Source: CAZIDL01 sp964537825
GTDB taxonomy: Bacteria > Bacteroidota > Bacteroidia > Flavobacteriales_D > CAYVSK01
Length of the DNA: 39,434 nt
Assembly: GCA_964537825.1 (NCBI GenBank)
Contig: CAZIDL010000018.1
Span: forward strand, 1 to 39,434
Direction of reading: 5' to 3'
The notes under the pieces are model-generated. The model searched no databases, was not told the DNA's origin, and saw only the letters and a program-made list of their open reading frames with translations. Position 1 is the first letter of the stretch. Every line of letters begins with the position of its first letter. The translations under genes were made by a program, and so were the position numbers. Positions 8,472-17,132 of this stretch are shown one piece after another.

Positions 8472-11400
8472 CGGTCCTGGAGGCTATCGGGTTCGATGCG
8501 AATGCGCTTCCCGGGACTGTCGACCTTACTGGAGTCCGTCCTCTTCTGCTGCATCTTTTCTTCTTTCCGTTCGCGTTCGCGGATCTTTTCGAGCTCTTGC
8601 TCAGCTTTTTTCACGATGCTTTTCCCATCGTAGAGATCGATCAGGCTTTTGAGGGTCTCCTTGGCCTGGTAACGATCGTCCATTCCCTGGTAGGCTTTTG
8701 CCAGCAGGAGGAACCCTTTGGCGACCCATTCTTTATAAGATGGCTTTTGATGGACCAGATCGTAGATCACCTTTTCGGTCTTTTTGTGGTCTTCTTCGGC
8801 GAAATGGGTCGCTGCGATCCGGTAACGGGCTTCAGCCTTAGCTTCGCTCGAGGTCGTGTCCACAACCTTTTGGAAGATGGATCGCGCCTTTTTGAAGGCT
8901 TTCTGGTCTTGCAAGAACCTCCCTTTGATCATCAATGCCTCTACCCTTTCCTTTTCGCTGATCTCCGAGAGGGCAAGTACGCTATCGGCTGCTATTGCTG
9001 CTGCACTGTCCTTCTTCAAGGATGAAAGGCAACGCATTTGCCCCAAACGGGCTTTGCGCGTCAGTTCACCGGAATTGCTTTTGGCCTCAAGTTCTCTAAA
9101 GTGATCCAGGGCCTTTTTACGTTCTTTCCTGGCAAAGGTGAGTTCTGAGGCTTTTTCAAGGGCCGGCACGATGAATCGGTTCGGTCCTTTTGCGATAACC
9201 TTTTCATAGGCCTCAAGGGCTTGGGTTGTATCCCCTGTACGGAGTAAGGACTGGGCGAGGTAGAAACGGGCGTTGGTCGCATAATTAGCGGGGTCGAACT
9301 TCTTCAGGTATTGCTCGAAAGCCTTTGCAGCCTTTTCGTATCGCTCATCGAGGTAAAGGTTCTCAGCAGAACGGTAATTGGCCTCGTCCATCTCCTTTGC
9401 ATCGACTTTGAAGCCTTCCAGTCCGCTAACGTATTCGTTATAGCTCTCCATGGTCCCGGCCTCCACGTGAACGTCCCGCATGCGGTTCACAGCTTCTTTG
9501 GACAGTTCGTAACTCACTCCGCTCTCCACCACTTTCTTGAAATGGTCCAGGGCTTGTTGATCCCGGCCCTTTTGATAGAGGATCAGCCCTGCCTGAAGGC
9601 GGGCTTTCTGCGCTTCAAAGCTTTCGGGTCCCTTTTCTATTAAGGAATTGAAGATCTTAAGGGCTTTTTCTTTCCGACCGGTCTTCACCGATGCTCTTCC
9701 TAGCGCCAATTTCGCCTGAGGGATGAATTCCGATCCGTGGTGCTCCTTAAGGAGCTTATGGAGGGTGCTGATCTTTTTCTCCAGTTCTCCCATCAGCCCT
9801 TGACAAACAGCGGTTTGATAGAGCGCCCGGTCCCTTCCCTTCACCTTTTCCATCCCGGAAGCCTTTTTGTAAAAGCGGATGGCCCTTTTGTAATCCTTAA
9901 TGAGATAATAAGCGTCCCCCGTCCGTTGATAGGCATCCGCGATCTCTTCCTTGAAATTCTCATGATCGGCAGCATCCACGAACTTCCTGAATTCGGTGGC
10001 TGCTTCTTTATAAGCTGAATCCCTGAAGAGCAGGTAGCCGGCATCGTAATAGGAACGGGCGTACCAAGGCATGCTGAACGCTCCAGGGGCTTTTCGGAAT
10101 TCCTCATAAGTAGCAAGTGCCTGCTCCTTTCGGGACATTTCGGCATAACACTGCGCCTGCCAGTAGAGGCTTTTTGCTTTTATAGCCTGATCGACCGGAT
10201 ATATGCGTGCTTTTTTGAAGAGTTCGATGGCGCGGGGATAGCGGTCCTCGAGATAAAGGCTCACCGCCTTGTCGTAGGCAACGGTCTGGTAAGCCGTTCG
10301 GATCCGAAGGCTCTTATCCTCGATCCGTTCCATGGACGCGAGTGCTGCATCCAGATCCCGGCTCGACATGTAGAGTTCGCTCAGGTATTCGAGCGCCTTT
10401 TCTTTCCTATCGCTATCAGGGTATGCATCGATGTAGGTCTTAAGGGCTCGGATGGCCTGATCGAAGGGGTCGAAGGACAGCTCGTAGGAAAGTTTGGCGA
10501 ACTTGAAAAGGGCATCTTCCCGGATCCGTTCGTTCTTTTCGATCCAGGATGCGGAGCGGTAGGCGCTTTGGGCTTTTCTTTTCTTGCCGTTCTTTAGGTT
10601 GATCTCGCCCATGTGATAATAAGCGATCTGGGCAAGTGAATCATCCCGCGAGACGACTTTTTCGAATTGTTCCAGTGCTCGTTCCCCTTTTCCGGCTTTC
10701 ATCATGGCAAACCCCAACTGGTAGCGGTCTTCCCTGTTCACCCCGTAGGCGTTCTCCATGTAGCGCTGCAAGTAAGGGATCGCCTTTTTATAGCGTTCCG
10801 TGCGGTAATAGGATTCGCCGATGATGCGGGCGATCTCGGTCGGACGCTCCGTACCTGCTGAGTCGAGGAAAGGAGGGGCCATTTCGACCACCCGCTCGTA
10901 ATTGTCCTGCAGAAAATGGATCTGGGTCAGGTAATAGGGAACGATCCGCTTGAAGTTCGGATGGTCCTTGATCCGGAGAAAATGCTCCAGGGCGGTCTGG
11001 TAGTTCTTTTGGCGATAGTTGATATGAGCGAAATAGTAGTTCGTTGGCCCGTAATAAGCGTGTTCCTCATCCTTGATCTTGTAGAAAGCCTCGCTGGCTT
11101 TTTTGAACTGCTCTTCTTTGAAATGAGCATGGCCTGTCTTATAGCGGACCTCATTTTTCCGCTCCTCACTGAGTTCTTTTATGTCCAGCTCTTTGAAACG
11201 GGCAATGGCCTCATCGTAATGATCTTCTTGATAGTGGTAACGACCGAGCTGGTAATTGGCCTCCGTCAACCAAGGGCTATCGGGATGTCCCTCTACAAAA
11301 TTCTGCATCTTTTCCACCGCATCCCGGTTGTAGAGTTCCATGGCGCAGCGAGCCGAATAATATTCCGCCGCTATACGGATCAGGTCATTGGGGCCATGCC

Positions 11401-11584
11401 TTTCTATGACCCGATCAAAAGCGGACTGAGCTGCTGCGTACTTCTCCTTGTCGAAGAGTTCGAGCGCTTCATGATGGTCCGCCCTCAGATAATAGGCCGC
11501 GGAACGCTGTCCCCGAACATGCTGCAAAGAGGTGACGAGCAGGAAAAACAAGCATATGTAGAGCCGCAGTTCTCCGCTTTTCAT
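8468..11584 (-). CDS. Large periplasmic or outer-membrane TPR-repeat protein
   Basis: 1038 residues. The N-terminal signal peptide has its hydrophobic core at residues 9-20 and a likely cut near VRGQ. The rest is almost entirely TPR-type helical hairpins with recurring words such as YAAAQSAFDRVI, YDEAIARFKELD, YKKAIPYLQRYM, GERALEQFEKVV and KKALDHFRELEAK, so about 20 or more repeats form a long superhelix. The tail (about 1000-1038) is charged. No catalytic motif is visible. It is the first gene of a two-gene unit with the barrel protein, with which it shares a 4-nt overlap. A long TPR solenoid paired with a plug-less barrel recalls the division of labour in AlgK/AlgE-type export systems, but no sequence link to those is visible; this is only an analogy. 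Divergent from ftsE. Confidence 0.85.
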   Translation of the reverse strand: MKSGELRLYICLFFLLVTSLQHVRGQRSAAYYLRADHHEALELFDKEKYAAAQSAFDRVIERHGPNDLIRIAAEYYSARCAMELYNRDAVEKMQNFVEGHPDSPWLTEANYQLGRYHYQEDHYDEAIARFKELDIKELSEERKNEVRYKTGHAHFKEEQFKKASEAFYKIKDEEHAYYGPTNYYFAHINYRQKNYQTALEHFLRIKDHPNFKRIVPYYLTQIHFLQDNYERVVEMAPPFLDSAGTERPTEIARIIGESYYRTERYKKAIPYLQRYMENAYGVNREDRYQLGFAMMKAGKGERALEQFEKVVSRDDSLAQIAYYHMGEINLKNGKKRKAQSAYRSASWIEKNERIREDALFKFAKLSYELSFDPFDQAIRALKTYIDAYPDSDRKEKALEYLSELYMSSRDLDAALASMERIEDKSLRIRTAYQTVAYDKAVSLYLEDRYPRAIELFKKARIYPVDQAIKAKSLYWQAQCYAEMSRKEQALATYEEFRKAPGAFSMPWYARSYYDAGYLLFRDSAYKEAATEFRKFVDAADHENFKEEIADAYQRTGDAYYLIKDYKRAIRFYKKASGMEKVKGRDRALYQTAVCQGLMGELEKKISTLHKLLKEHHGSEFIPQAKLALGRASVKTGRKEKALKIFNSLIEKGPESFEAQKARLQAGLILYQKGRDQQALDHFKKVVESGVSYELSKEAVNRMRDVHVEAGTMESYNEYVSGLEGFKVDAKEMDEANYRSAENLYLDERYEKAAKAFEQYLKKFDPANYATNARFYLAQSLLRTGDTTQALEAYEKVIAKGPNRFIVPALEKASELTFARKERKKALDHFRELEAKSNSGELTRKARLGQMRCLSSLKKDSAAAIAADSVLALSEISEKERVEALMIKGRFLQDQKAFKKARSIFQKVVDTTSSEAKAEARYRIAATHFAEEDHKKTEKVIYDLVHQKPSYKEWVAKGFLLLAKAYQGMDDRYQAKETLKSLIDLYDGKSIVKKAEQELEKIRERERKEEKMQQKRTDSSKVDSPGKRIRIEPDSLQDR

Positions 11585-11726
11585 GGAGGAACTAAAAGTA
11601 AAACAGGAGGAAGGCGATATAGGTGATGCCTCGCTGAGTTTTCAACGCGGCCGTGTGGAAATTATTCCCGCCACACTTGCCTTCATTCGTGCCCGGGATC
11701 GGAATATTTTCCAAATTCGGTAAGGT

Positions 11727-12416
11727 TTGGAAGGAGAGAACCCACATATCGTTCATCTTGAGGATGCCCGCATTTTTCAGGGGGATGATCTGGTCCTGAG
11801 CGATGTGGACCTCGAGCTGAAAAAAGGGGAGTTCATCTATTTGATCGGAAAGACCGGTAGTGGTAAGAGCAGCCTTTTGAAGACCCTTTACGGAGAACTT
11901 CCCCTGAAAGAAGGAAAAGGCGAGGTCGTAGGATATGATCTGCCGCGTCTTAAAAAGAAACAGATCCCCTACCTCCGACGGAGGTTGGGGATCGTATTCC
12001 AGGATTTCCAGCTTTTGACCGATCGTTCCGTTAGTGCGAACCTGCGTTTTGTCATGCGGGCCACTGGATGGAAGAAGAAGTCCGCCATGGCTGAGCGGGA
12101 ACAGGAAGTTCTGGATCGGGTCGGGCTCGGGACCAAAGGGTTCAAAATGCCGCACGAACTTTCGGGTGGTGAGCAGCAACGGGTGGCGATAGCGCGGGCT
12201 CTGCTCAACGATCCGGACCTCATCCTGGCGGATGAGCCTACCGGTAACCTCGACCCGGAGACCACGAGCGGGATCCTGAACCTCCTCCAAAAGATCGCCA
12301 GCAATGGCCGGGCGGTCCTTATGGCAACCCACGATTACCATATCATGAAGGACTTCCCTTCTCCGACCGTCAAATGCGAGGATGGGACCGTGAGTGAGAC
12401 CATGCCCGTCGTTTAA
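11727..12416 (+). CDS. ftsE: Cell-division ABC transporter ATP-binding protein FtsE
   Basis: 229 residues with a complete ABC ATPase motif set: Walker A GKTGSGKS (41-48), Q-loop glutamine 92 in VFQDFQLL, signature LSGGEQQ (145-151), Walker B LILADEP (165-171) and H-loop histidine 202. The overall FtsE/LolD-like pattern (IVFQDFQLLTDRSV, ADEPTGNLDP) fits FtsE, which with FtsX controls peptidoglycan hydrolases at the septum. No ftsX is adjacent. The start must be TTG at 11727: a stop codon in the same frame lies at 11721-11723 and the next in-frame Met is beyond Walker A. The family 2 glycosyltransferase follows after 13 nt, suggesting one transcript. LolD is the alternative; the lack of a permease gene nearby prevents a decision by context. 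Confidence 0.87.
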   Translation: MEGENPHIVHLEDARIFQGDDLVLSDVDLELKKGEFIYLIGKTGSGKSSLLKTLYGELPLKEGKGEVVGYDLPRLKKKQIPYLRRRLGIVFQDFQLLTDRSVSANLRFVMRATGWKKKSAMAEREQEVLDRVGLGTKGFKMPHELSGGEQQRVAIARALLNDPDLILADEPTGNLDPETTSGILNLLQKIASNGRAVLMATHDYHIMKDFPSPTVKCEDGTVSETMPVV

Positions 12417-12429
12417 AGGGGAGAAGGCC

Positions 12430-13353
12430 ATGATCTCGATCTGCATTCCCATACATGAATATGATGTACGGGAGTTGGTGGGTGAGTTGGAAGAGCAAAT
12501 GGCCCGATCGGGACGAGCTTCTGAGCTCGTCCTTATCGATGATGCCTCTTCAGCCCCTTATCGCGGATCGAACGCAGCTCTTCGCAACCGTCACCGCTAC
12601 TTAGAGCTCGAGGAGAACGTAGGACGAGCGAGGGTCCGGAACCTTTTCCTGGACTATGCTCAATACCCGTATTTGCTCTTCCTCGATTGCGACTCCCGGA
12701 TTCCTTATAGGGACTTTCTAGCGCGTTATTTCCAGGCTATCGAAGCAGAGAAGGTCGAATTGATCTGTGGGGGAAGGATCTATGGAGAGCAAGTTCCGGA
12801 AAAAGAGCGCCTTCTTCGATGGAAGTACGGCGTTCGGAGGGAGCAATGCTCTTTGGGTGAGCGTAGGGAAGCCCCCTTTCGTGCTTTTATGACCAACAAT
12901 TTTCTGGTTCATCGGGATCTGCTCGCACGCATCCCTTTTGAGGAGCGCCTCGAAGGGTACGGACATGAGGATACCCTTTTCGGTCATCGCGCGAAGCAAG
13001 CGGGGGCCCGGATCCGCTATATCGATGCCCCGGTCCTGAACGATCATTTGGAGACAAACCAAGAGTTCCTACAAAAGACCGCGGAAGGGGTTCGGAACCT
13101 GGTACGTATCGAAAGTTCAGCAGGAGGGGATCCGGAACTGATACGCTCCGTGAGCTTGCTGGCCTTTTATCACCGGTGGAAGGGGACCGGGCTTTTATCC
13201 ATTATCCGTGCGTTCTTCGTGCTCGGAAAAGGTTTCATCTGGAGGCGGTTGGCGAGCGGGAAGGGTGGGCTTCGCCTCTTCGATCTCTACAAGCTGGGCC
13301 TTTTGATCGGGTTCGAGCGGGAAGGGAGAACGGGCGAAAAAGGATCCGACTAA
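12430..13353 (+). CDS. Glycosyltransferase family 2 protein
   Basis: 307 residues from the ATG at 12430. This start is preferred over an upstream in-frame codon at 12394 because that one lies inside ftsE, while 12430 is preceded by a purine-rich AAAGGGGAGAAGG and begins the family-typical ISICIPIHEYD strand. GT-A fold features are visible: VLIDDASS near residue 50 (nucleotide binding), then LFLDCDSRIP, the DxD-like metal site. A later segment has FMTNNFLVHRDLL and EGYGHEDTLFGHRAKQAG, matching the ED-type acceptor/catalytic region of GT2 enzymes. The C-terminal stretch (FYHRWKGTGLLSIIRAFFVLGKGF) is hydrophobic and may touch the membrane. Acceptor unknown. Its stop codon overlaps that of the convergent glycosyltransferase. 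Confidence 0.88.
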   Translation: MISICIPIHEYDVRELVGELEEQMARSGRASELVLIDDASSAPYRGSNAALRNRHRYLELEENVGRARVRNLFLDYAQYPYLLFLDCDSRIPYRDFLARYFQAIEAEKVELICGGRIYGEQVPEKERLLRWKYGVRREQCSLGERREAPFRAFMTNNFLVHRDLLARIPFEERLEGYGHEDTLFGHRAKQAGARIRYIDAPVLNDHLETNQEFLQKTAEGVRNLVRIESSAGGDPELIRSVSLLAFYHRWKGTGLLSIIRAFFVLGKGFIWRRLASGKGGLRLFDLYKLGLLIGFEREGRTGEKGSD

Positions 13354-14486
13354 GTCCCCAGCTTTTTCAAGACTTTTTGAATAACGGGTCTGCCACTGGC
13401 TTCCCAAGTCAGTTCAGGAGCAACTTGCTGGCAGTTATCCCTGAATTTCCTGATGTGCTCCGGATCGTCCAGCAGCTCCTTGATGTCCACTGCGATCCGT
13501 TCCGGATCCCTAGGGTCCGTCAGTGCGCCGATATCATACCCTTTAACGATGCGCTCCACTTCGGGTAGCCCTTCAGAGGCGAGTACGGGGATCCCGGCAT
13601 GAATGTAGTCAAAGAGCTTGTTGGGGGAACTGAGCCGGTAATTCTCCGAAACGGGTTTGTCCAGGGTCAGGCCGAGGTCGGCATTTTTGGTGTAGGCCAT
13701 CATCGCTTCGTAGGGCATCGGATCGAGGAAGCGGATCCGGTCTTCAAGCCTTGCTTCCATGGTCCGTGCCTGGAGCTTTTCGATCACATCACCCCTGCCG
13801 ATGAAGAGGAGCAAGTAGTTGTTGTCGAGCTGCTTCATCGCTTCAACCAGTTCCTCTCCGCCTCTTCCCACGTTGATACCTGATCCCTGGAGGATCAGAA
13901 TGGAGCGGTCCTTGGGTAATCCGAGCTCTTCCCGCGTTCCGGCAGCTGCGTTCGGCAATTGATCGCCCGATGGATGATTGGGGAGCACGTGCACCGGGAT
14001 CCCGTAACGTTCCTGGTATTTGCCGCCGATCGAAGGGTTGACGGTGAGCATGAAGGGTAGTTTCGGAAGGATCTTCCGTTCGATCCATTGCCAAACCCCT
14101 TTTTTGAAACCTTTCCCCTGGAGCTCCGGCACCTCAGTGAAATACTCGTGGCTGTCGTAGATGAGGGGGATCCCCTTCCAACGCGAAGCCAAAAAAGCTG
14201 CCGCGAGTGTATCAAGATCGTTGGCCCAAATGAGATCCGCCTTTTCCCGCAAGAGCCGGAAGAGTTCGGCGAACGAATAGCTCGCATAGAAGAGGGGGCC
14301 GGCTTCGAAGGGAAGTTTCATCCGGTGTATCCGGTAAGGGCGCTCGGGGAGGGGGGGACTTTGTTTCAGGCACCTTCCGAGCAGAAAGACCTCGTAGCCT
14401 TCTTCTTCCAGGGTCCTACAGATGCGGGCCACGCGCTGATCCGTCGTCAGGTCATTGATCACGGTTACGATGGCCCTTTTCTGCAT
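13350..14486 (-). CDS. Glycosyltransferase, GT4/GT-B type
   Basis: 378 residues from the ATG at 14486, which gives MQKRAIVTVINDLTTDQRVARI. A TTG seven codons upstream is possible but would lie inside the promoter region. The N-terminal Rossmann half contains DLIWANDLDTLAA and IYDSHEYFTEVPEL, the latter typical of Bacteroidota GT4 enzymes. The C-terminal half has ILQGSGINVGRGGEELVEAM, LLFIGRGDV, YTKNADLGLTL and the nucleotide-sugar-binding segment SSPNKLFDYIHAGIPVLASEGLPEVERIV. It probably makes cell-surface or exopolysaccharide. It is convergent with the GT2 gene, with overlapping stop codons (TAA 13351-13353, TAG on the minus strand 13352-13350), and divergent from murB across a palindrome. 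Confidence 0.9.
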   Translation of the reverse strand: MQKRAIVTVINDLTTDQRVARICRTLEEEGYEVFLLGRCLKQSPPLPERPYRIHRMKLPFEAGPLFYASYSFAELFRLLREKADLIWANDLDTLAAAFLASRWKGIPLIYDSHEYFTEVPELQGKGFKKGVWQWIERKILPKLPFMLTVNPSIGGKYQERYGIPVHVLPNHPSGDQLPNAAAGTREELGLPKDRSILILQGSGINVGRGGEELVEAMKQLDNNYLLLFIGRGDVIEKLQARTMEARLEDRIRFLDPMPYEAMMAYTKNADLGLTLDKPVSENYRLSSPNKLFDYIHAGIPVLASEGLPEVERIVKGYDIGALTDPRDPERIAVDIKELLDDPEHIRKFRDNCQQVAPELTWEASGRPVIQKVLKKLGT

Positions 14487-14504
14487 GGCTTGCCTTGACT
14501 TTCT

Positions 14505-14512
14505 CAAAGGTA
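14505..14512 (-). promoter_or_regulatory. -7 element TACCTTTG of the GT4 gene
   Basis: On the minus strand TACCTTTG is a perfect match to the Bacteroidota -7 consensus TAnnTTTG and ends 18 nt before the ATG at 14486. No TTTG is seen at the -33 position; the palindrome at 14531-14546 starts at about that distance. Confidence 0.65.
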
Positions 14513-14530
14513 GGGAAGGAAGCGGAAGGG

Positions 14531-14546
14531 GAGCTTTCGAAAGCTC
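14531..14546. promoter_or_regulatory. 16-bp perfect palindrome between divergent promoters, candidate operator
   Basis: GAGCTTTCGAAAGCTC reads the same on both strands. It lies between the two divergent TACCTTTG boxes, 1 bp before the murB box and 18 bp from the glycosyltransferase box. A dimeric regulator bound here would occupy the spacer or -33 region of both promoters. There is no T tract, so it is not a terminator. Confidence 0.5.
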
Positions 14547-14547
14547 T

Positions 14548-14555
14548 TACCTTTG
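14548..14555 (+). promoter_or_regulatory. -7 element TACCTTTG of murB
   Basis: A perfect TAnnTTTG match that ends only 6 nt before the murB ATG at 14562, so transcription from it would start at or next to the start codon and give a leaderless or nearly leaderless mRNA. Confidence 0.55.
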
Positions 14556-14561
14556 GCTCTG

Positions 14562-15593
14562 ATGGACGGACACGGCCCCGATCTTCAGTATCAGGTCCCC
14601 TTGGCCCCGCATACCACTTTCGGGGTGCCGGCCACGGCGGAACGTTTTCTGGAAGTGCGATCACTGGAAGCTCTCCAGGAGGCTTTGGCCCTCCCTGAGG
14701 TCAAAAATGAGCGAAAACTCGTCCTCGGAGGGGGGAGCAACGTGCTTTTTACGCAGGATCAGGAAGGTACGGTGATCCACAATTCCATTCCTGGCATTGA
14801 ACCTCTCCGTTCGGAAGGGACGGATGTGTTGATCCAGGTCGGTGGAGGGGAGAATTGGCATCGCTTCGTTCGTTATTGCGTGGAGCAGGGATACGGTGGG
14901 ATCGAGAACCTTTCGTTGATCCCTGGTCGCATCGGTGCTGCTCCCATGCAGAACATCGGAGCCTATGGCGTCGAGCTCGAAGAGGTCTTCGAAGAGCTCG
15001 AGGCCTTCGATCTGAGCACCGGAAAAGTCGAGCACTTCAGGAAAGCAGATTGCGGGTTCGGTTACCGTACCAGCGTTTTTAAGACACGCTTCAAGGACCG
15101 TTTCCTGATCTTGAACGTGACCCTGCGTTTATCCCGTGACCCAGAGTTCAGGATCGCTTATGGTTCCCTTAAGGAAGAGCTCGAGCGGATGGGGGTGGAA
15201 GAGCTCTCATTGGACGCCATCAGCCGTGCCGTCATACGTATCCGGAGGAGCAAACTTCCCGATCCGGAAAAGGTGGGGAACGCAGGGAGTTTTTTCAAGA
15301 ACCCGGTGGTTGAAGCGAGCAAATTCGAAGCATTGCGTTCTGAGGACCCTGAGCTGAAGGGTTTCAAGCTTGAGGATGGGCGTTACAAGATCCCGGCCGC
15401 TCGTTTGATCGAGCGTTTGGGATGGAAGGGAGAACGTTTCAACGGCCACGGGGTTCACGACCGTCAACCCCTCGTCCTGGTCAATTACGGCAATGCGAAA
15501 GGCAAGGATCTGAAAGAACTTGCCCGACGGATCCAGGATTCGGTCCATGCCCGTTTCGGCGTAACTCTGGAGCCAGAGGTGAACATCCTATGA
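14562..15593 (+). CDS. murB: UDP-N-acetylenolpyruvoylglucosamine reductase MurB
   Basis: FAD enzyme that reduces UDP-GlcNAc-enolpyruvate with NADPH to UDP-MurNAc in peptidoglycan precursor synthesis, in the cytoplasm. 343 residues from ATG 14562, a normal length for the type I (E. coli-like) form. Visible motifs: the opening NTTFGV-like HTTFGVPA, FAD loop VLGGGSNVLF, LIPGRIGAAPMQNIGAYGVE, GFGYRTSVFK, GNAGSFFKNPV with the proton-donating Ser at about 243, and the C-terminal LEPEVNIL with the catalytic Glu. A TTG three codons upstream (14553) overlaps the -7 box and is less likely. Its last 6 nt overlap the end of the convergent 514-residue gene. Confidence 0.97.
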   Translation: MDGHGPDLQYQVPLAPHTTFGVPATAERFLEVRSLEALQEALALPEVKNERKLVLGGGSNVLFTQDQEGTVIHNSIPGIEPLRSEGTDVLIQVGGGENWHRFVRYCVEQGYGGIENLSLIPGRIGAAPMQNIGAYGVELEEVFEELEAFDLSTGKVEHFRKADCGFGYRTSVFKTRFKDRFLILNVTLRLSRDPEFRIAYGSLKEELERMGVEELSLDAISRAVIRIRRSKLPDPEKVGNAGSFFKNPVVEASKFEALRSEDPELKGFKLEDGRYKIPAARLIERLGWKGERFNGHGVHDRQPLVLVNYGNAKGKDLKELARRIQDSVHARFGVTLEPEVNIL

Positions 15594-17132
15594 CTTGACC
15601 GGTGCATGGGCTTGTTCCCGGACCACGCTCGAGAAATCCCCACCTTTCGTTTTGCTCTTTAGCCAGGCCTGAAGGTCGAAATACTCGAGGAGGACCCGCT
15701 CTTTGGGGTCTTTAAAGAGTTCTTCCGCCTGCTCCTCCATTTCCTGGAAGATCTCGTTGACCTGTTCAGAGGAACGTGCTTTTGAAAGCTTTTTGAGGTA
15801 TTCGAGGACCAGGGTCTCTGTTTTTAAGTCCCGCTGCGTCTTGCTCAAATAGCGGTAAGTGGAACGGATCAGGTACTCCAGCAGGTCTTTGTTACCCTGT
15901 TCATAGTGGACGATCAGGTTGAAGAGGCGGGCGTAACTCCTTACATCCCGACGAATATCATCATCCTTGTCGTTGATGATCGAGCTCAGCCAGTTGATGG
16001 TCTTGCTTTGCTCGCGAGCCCCGAAATACGCATAGGCAATGTTGAAGTAGAGAACGATCTGTTGTTCTTTGTTGATCTTTTCCCCATAGGCCTCCAAGCC
16101 TTTCTCGATCTTCTCCATCTTGTCGTGGACCCGATGATGCTCCCCCTTCTGATCGATGAGCAGCAATTCGGCGTTCGATAGGATCTCGAAGATGCGGACC
16201 TGGAGGTTCACGCTTCGGAACTCTTTTTTCCTGGAAAGTTCGCGAAGCTCCTCCGTTAGGTTCTCAGCTTCCCCGAAATCCTTTTTCCAGATCCTGTAAT
16301 TGATGAGGTGGCGGATCGTGTCGATGTAGCGATTGGGAAGGTCTTCTCGCAAAGCGCTCTCTTCGTCGAGGATCTGCCGCGTTCTGGAGAATTCCTGGAA
16401 AGCCTTTTCTCGGGAGAGCTCTGCTGTGAAGCAATAACCCCGGATGTAATGGAAAAGGGTGGCCGCACGCGAAGAAAGCGCCCGCTCCTCACTCTGGAGC
16501 AAAGGGTCCTCTTTGATCTCCCGGACGACCTCCTTTTCCTTCTCTGAGCGAACAAAACCACCGCTCTTGAAGGCGAAGTGCATTTTGGAATAGAGGATCC
16601 GATGGTCGGCCAGATTCCGCACTTTCTCGATCGTGGCCTTCTCTTCCATTACGAGGTCATCTATCCGTGCAGAAAGCTTTTTGGCTTGAGGGCCTTCTTG
16701 CAGCAATGCCTTTTCCCATGAGATCACATCCAGCAGGTGGTTGAACTTTTCGTAATGCTCCACCAATTTCCTGGCCCGTTTCAGAAATTTCCAAGCTTCT
16801 TTGTAGAGGCGTTTCCGGTGGAGGACCTCCACGTTCTTGAGCTCCTTTTGGGCTTGGGCATCGGCAGAATCATCAGAGTGATAAAGGCGGAGGCTTCGAA
16901 GGATATGTTTGTAAAGATGGTTCTTTTCAGATGGGAGGTGCTCGATGAAGGTCTCACCTTTGAAGCGTTCTTTGATCGCGCTCTCATCGTATTCCTTCTG
17001 CTCATCGATCGCGTCGAAAAGGCGGAGGTAGTTCTTATCCCCCTTTTGGATCGAGGAGTTCAGCTTGAAGAAACGCTTCTCCGATCGGGACATCGATCGG
17101 ATCAGGTCAAAAAGTTCCGTAGAAGGTCTCAT
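15588..17132 (-). CDS. Uncharacterised all-helical cytoplasmic protein (514 aa)
   Basis: I do not recognise a characterised family. The protein has no signal peptide or membrane segment, is very rich in Lys, Glu and Arg, and looks helical throughout. It may contain degenerate TPR-like hairpins (YFNIAYAYFGAREQSKTINWLSSI; YARLFNLIVHYEQGNKDLLEYLI). The N-terminus MRPSTELFDLIRSMSRSEKRFFKLNSS resembles that of hypothetical proteins common in Flavobacteriales, where the LFDLI..LSKSEKRYF theme recurs, but no function is attached to it. Convergent with murB by a 6-nt overlap and divergent from the M1 peptidase, so probably monocistronic. The start is the only ATG that keeps the conserved-looking N-terminus. 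It could be a scaffold or regulator; nothing in the sequence decides. Confidence 0.8.
   Translation of the reverse strand: MRPSTELFDLIRSMSRSEKRFFKLNSSIQKGDKNYLRLFDAIDEQKEYDESAIKERFKGETFIEHLPSEKNHLYKHILRSLRLYHSDDSADAQAQKELKNVEVLHRKRLYKEAWKFLKRARKLVEHYEKFNHLLDVISWEKALLQEGPQAKKLSARIDDLVMEEKATIEKVRNLADHRILYSKMHFAFKSGGFVRSEKEKEVVREIKEDPLLQSEERALSSRAATLFHYIRGYCFTAELSREKAFQEFSRTRQILDEESALREDLPNRYIDTIRHLINYRIWKKDFGEAENLTEELRELSRKKEFRSVNLQVRIFEILSNAELLLIDQKGEHHRVHDKMEKIEKGLEAYGEKINKEQQIVLYFNIAYAYFGAREQSKTINWLSSIINDKDDDIRRDVRSYARLFNLIVHYEQGNKDLLEYLIRSTYRYLSKTQRDLKTETLVLEYLKKLSKARSSEQVNEIFQEMEEQAEELFKDPKERVLLEYFDLQAWLKSKTKGGDFSSVVREQAHAPVKS

Noticed and set aside
11592..12452. 286-codon minus-strand frame covering ftsE
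   Set aside because: The + strand contains every ABC ATPase motif; the minus product is motif-free and only reflects codon bias.
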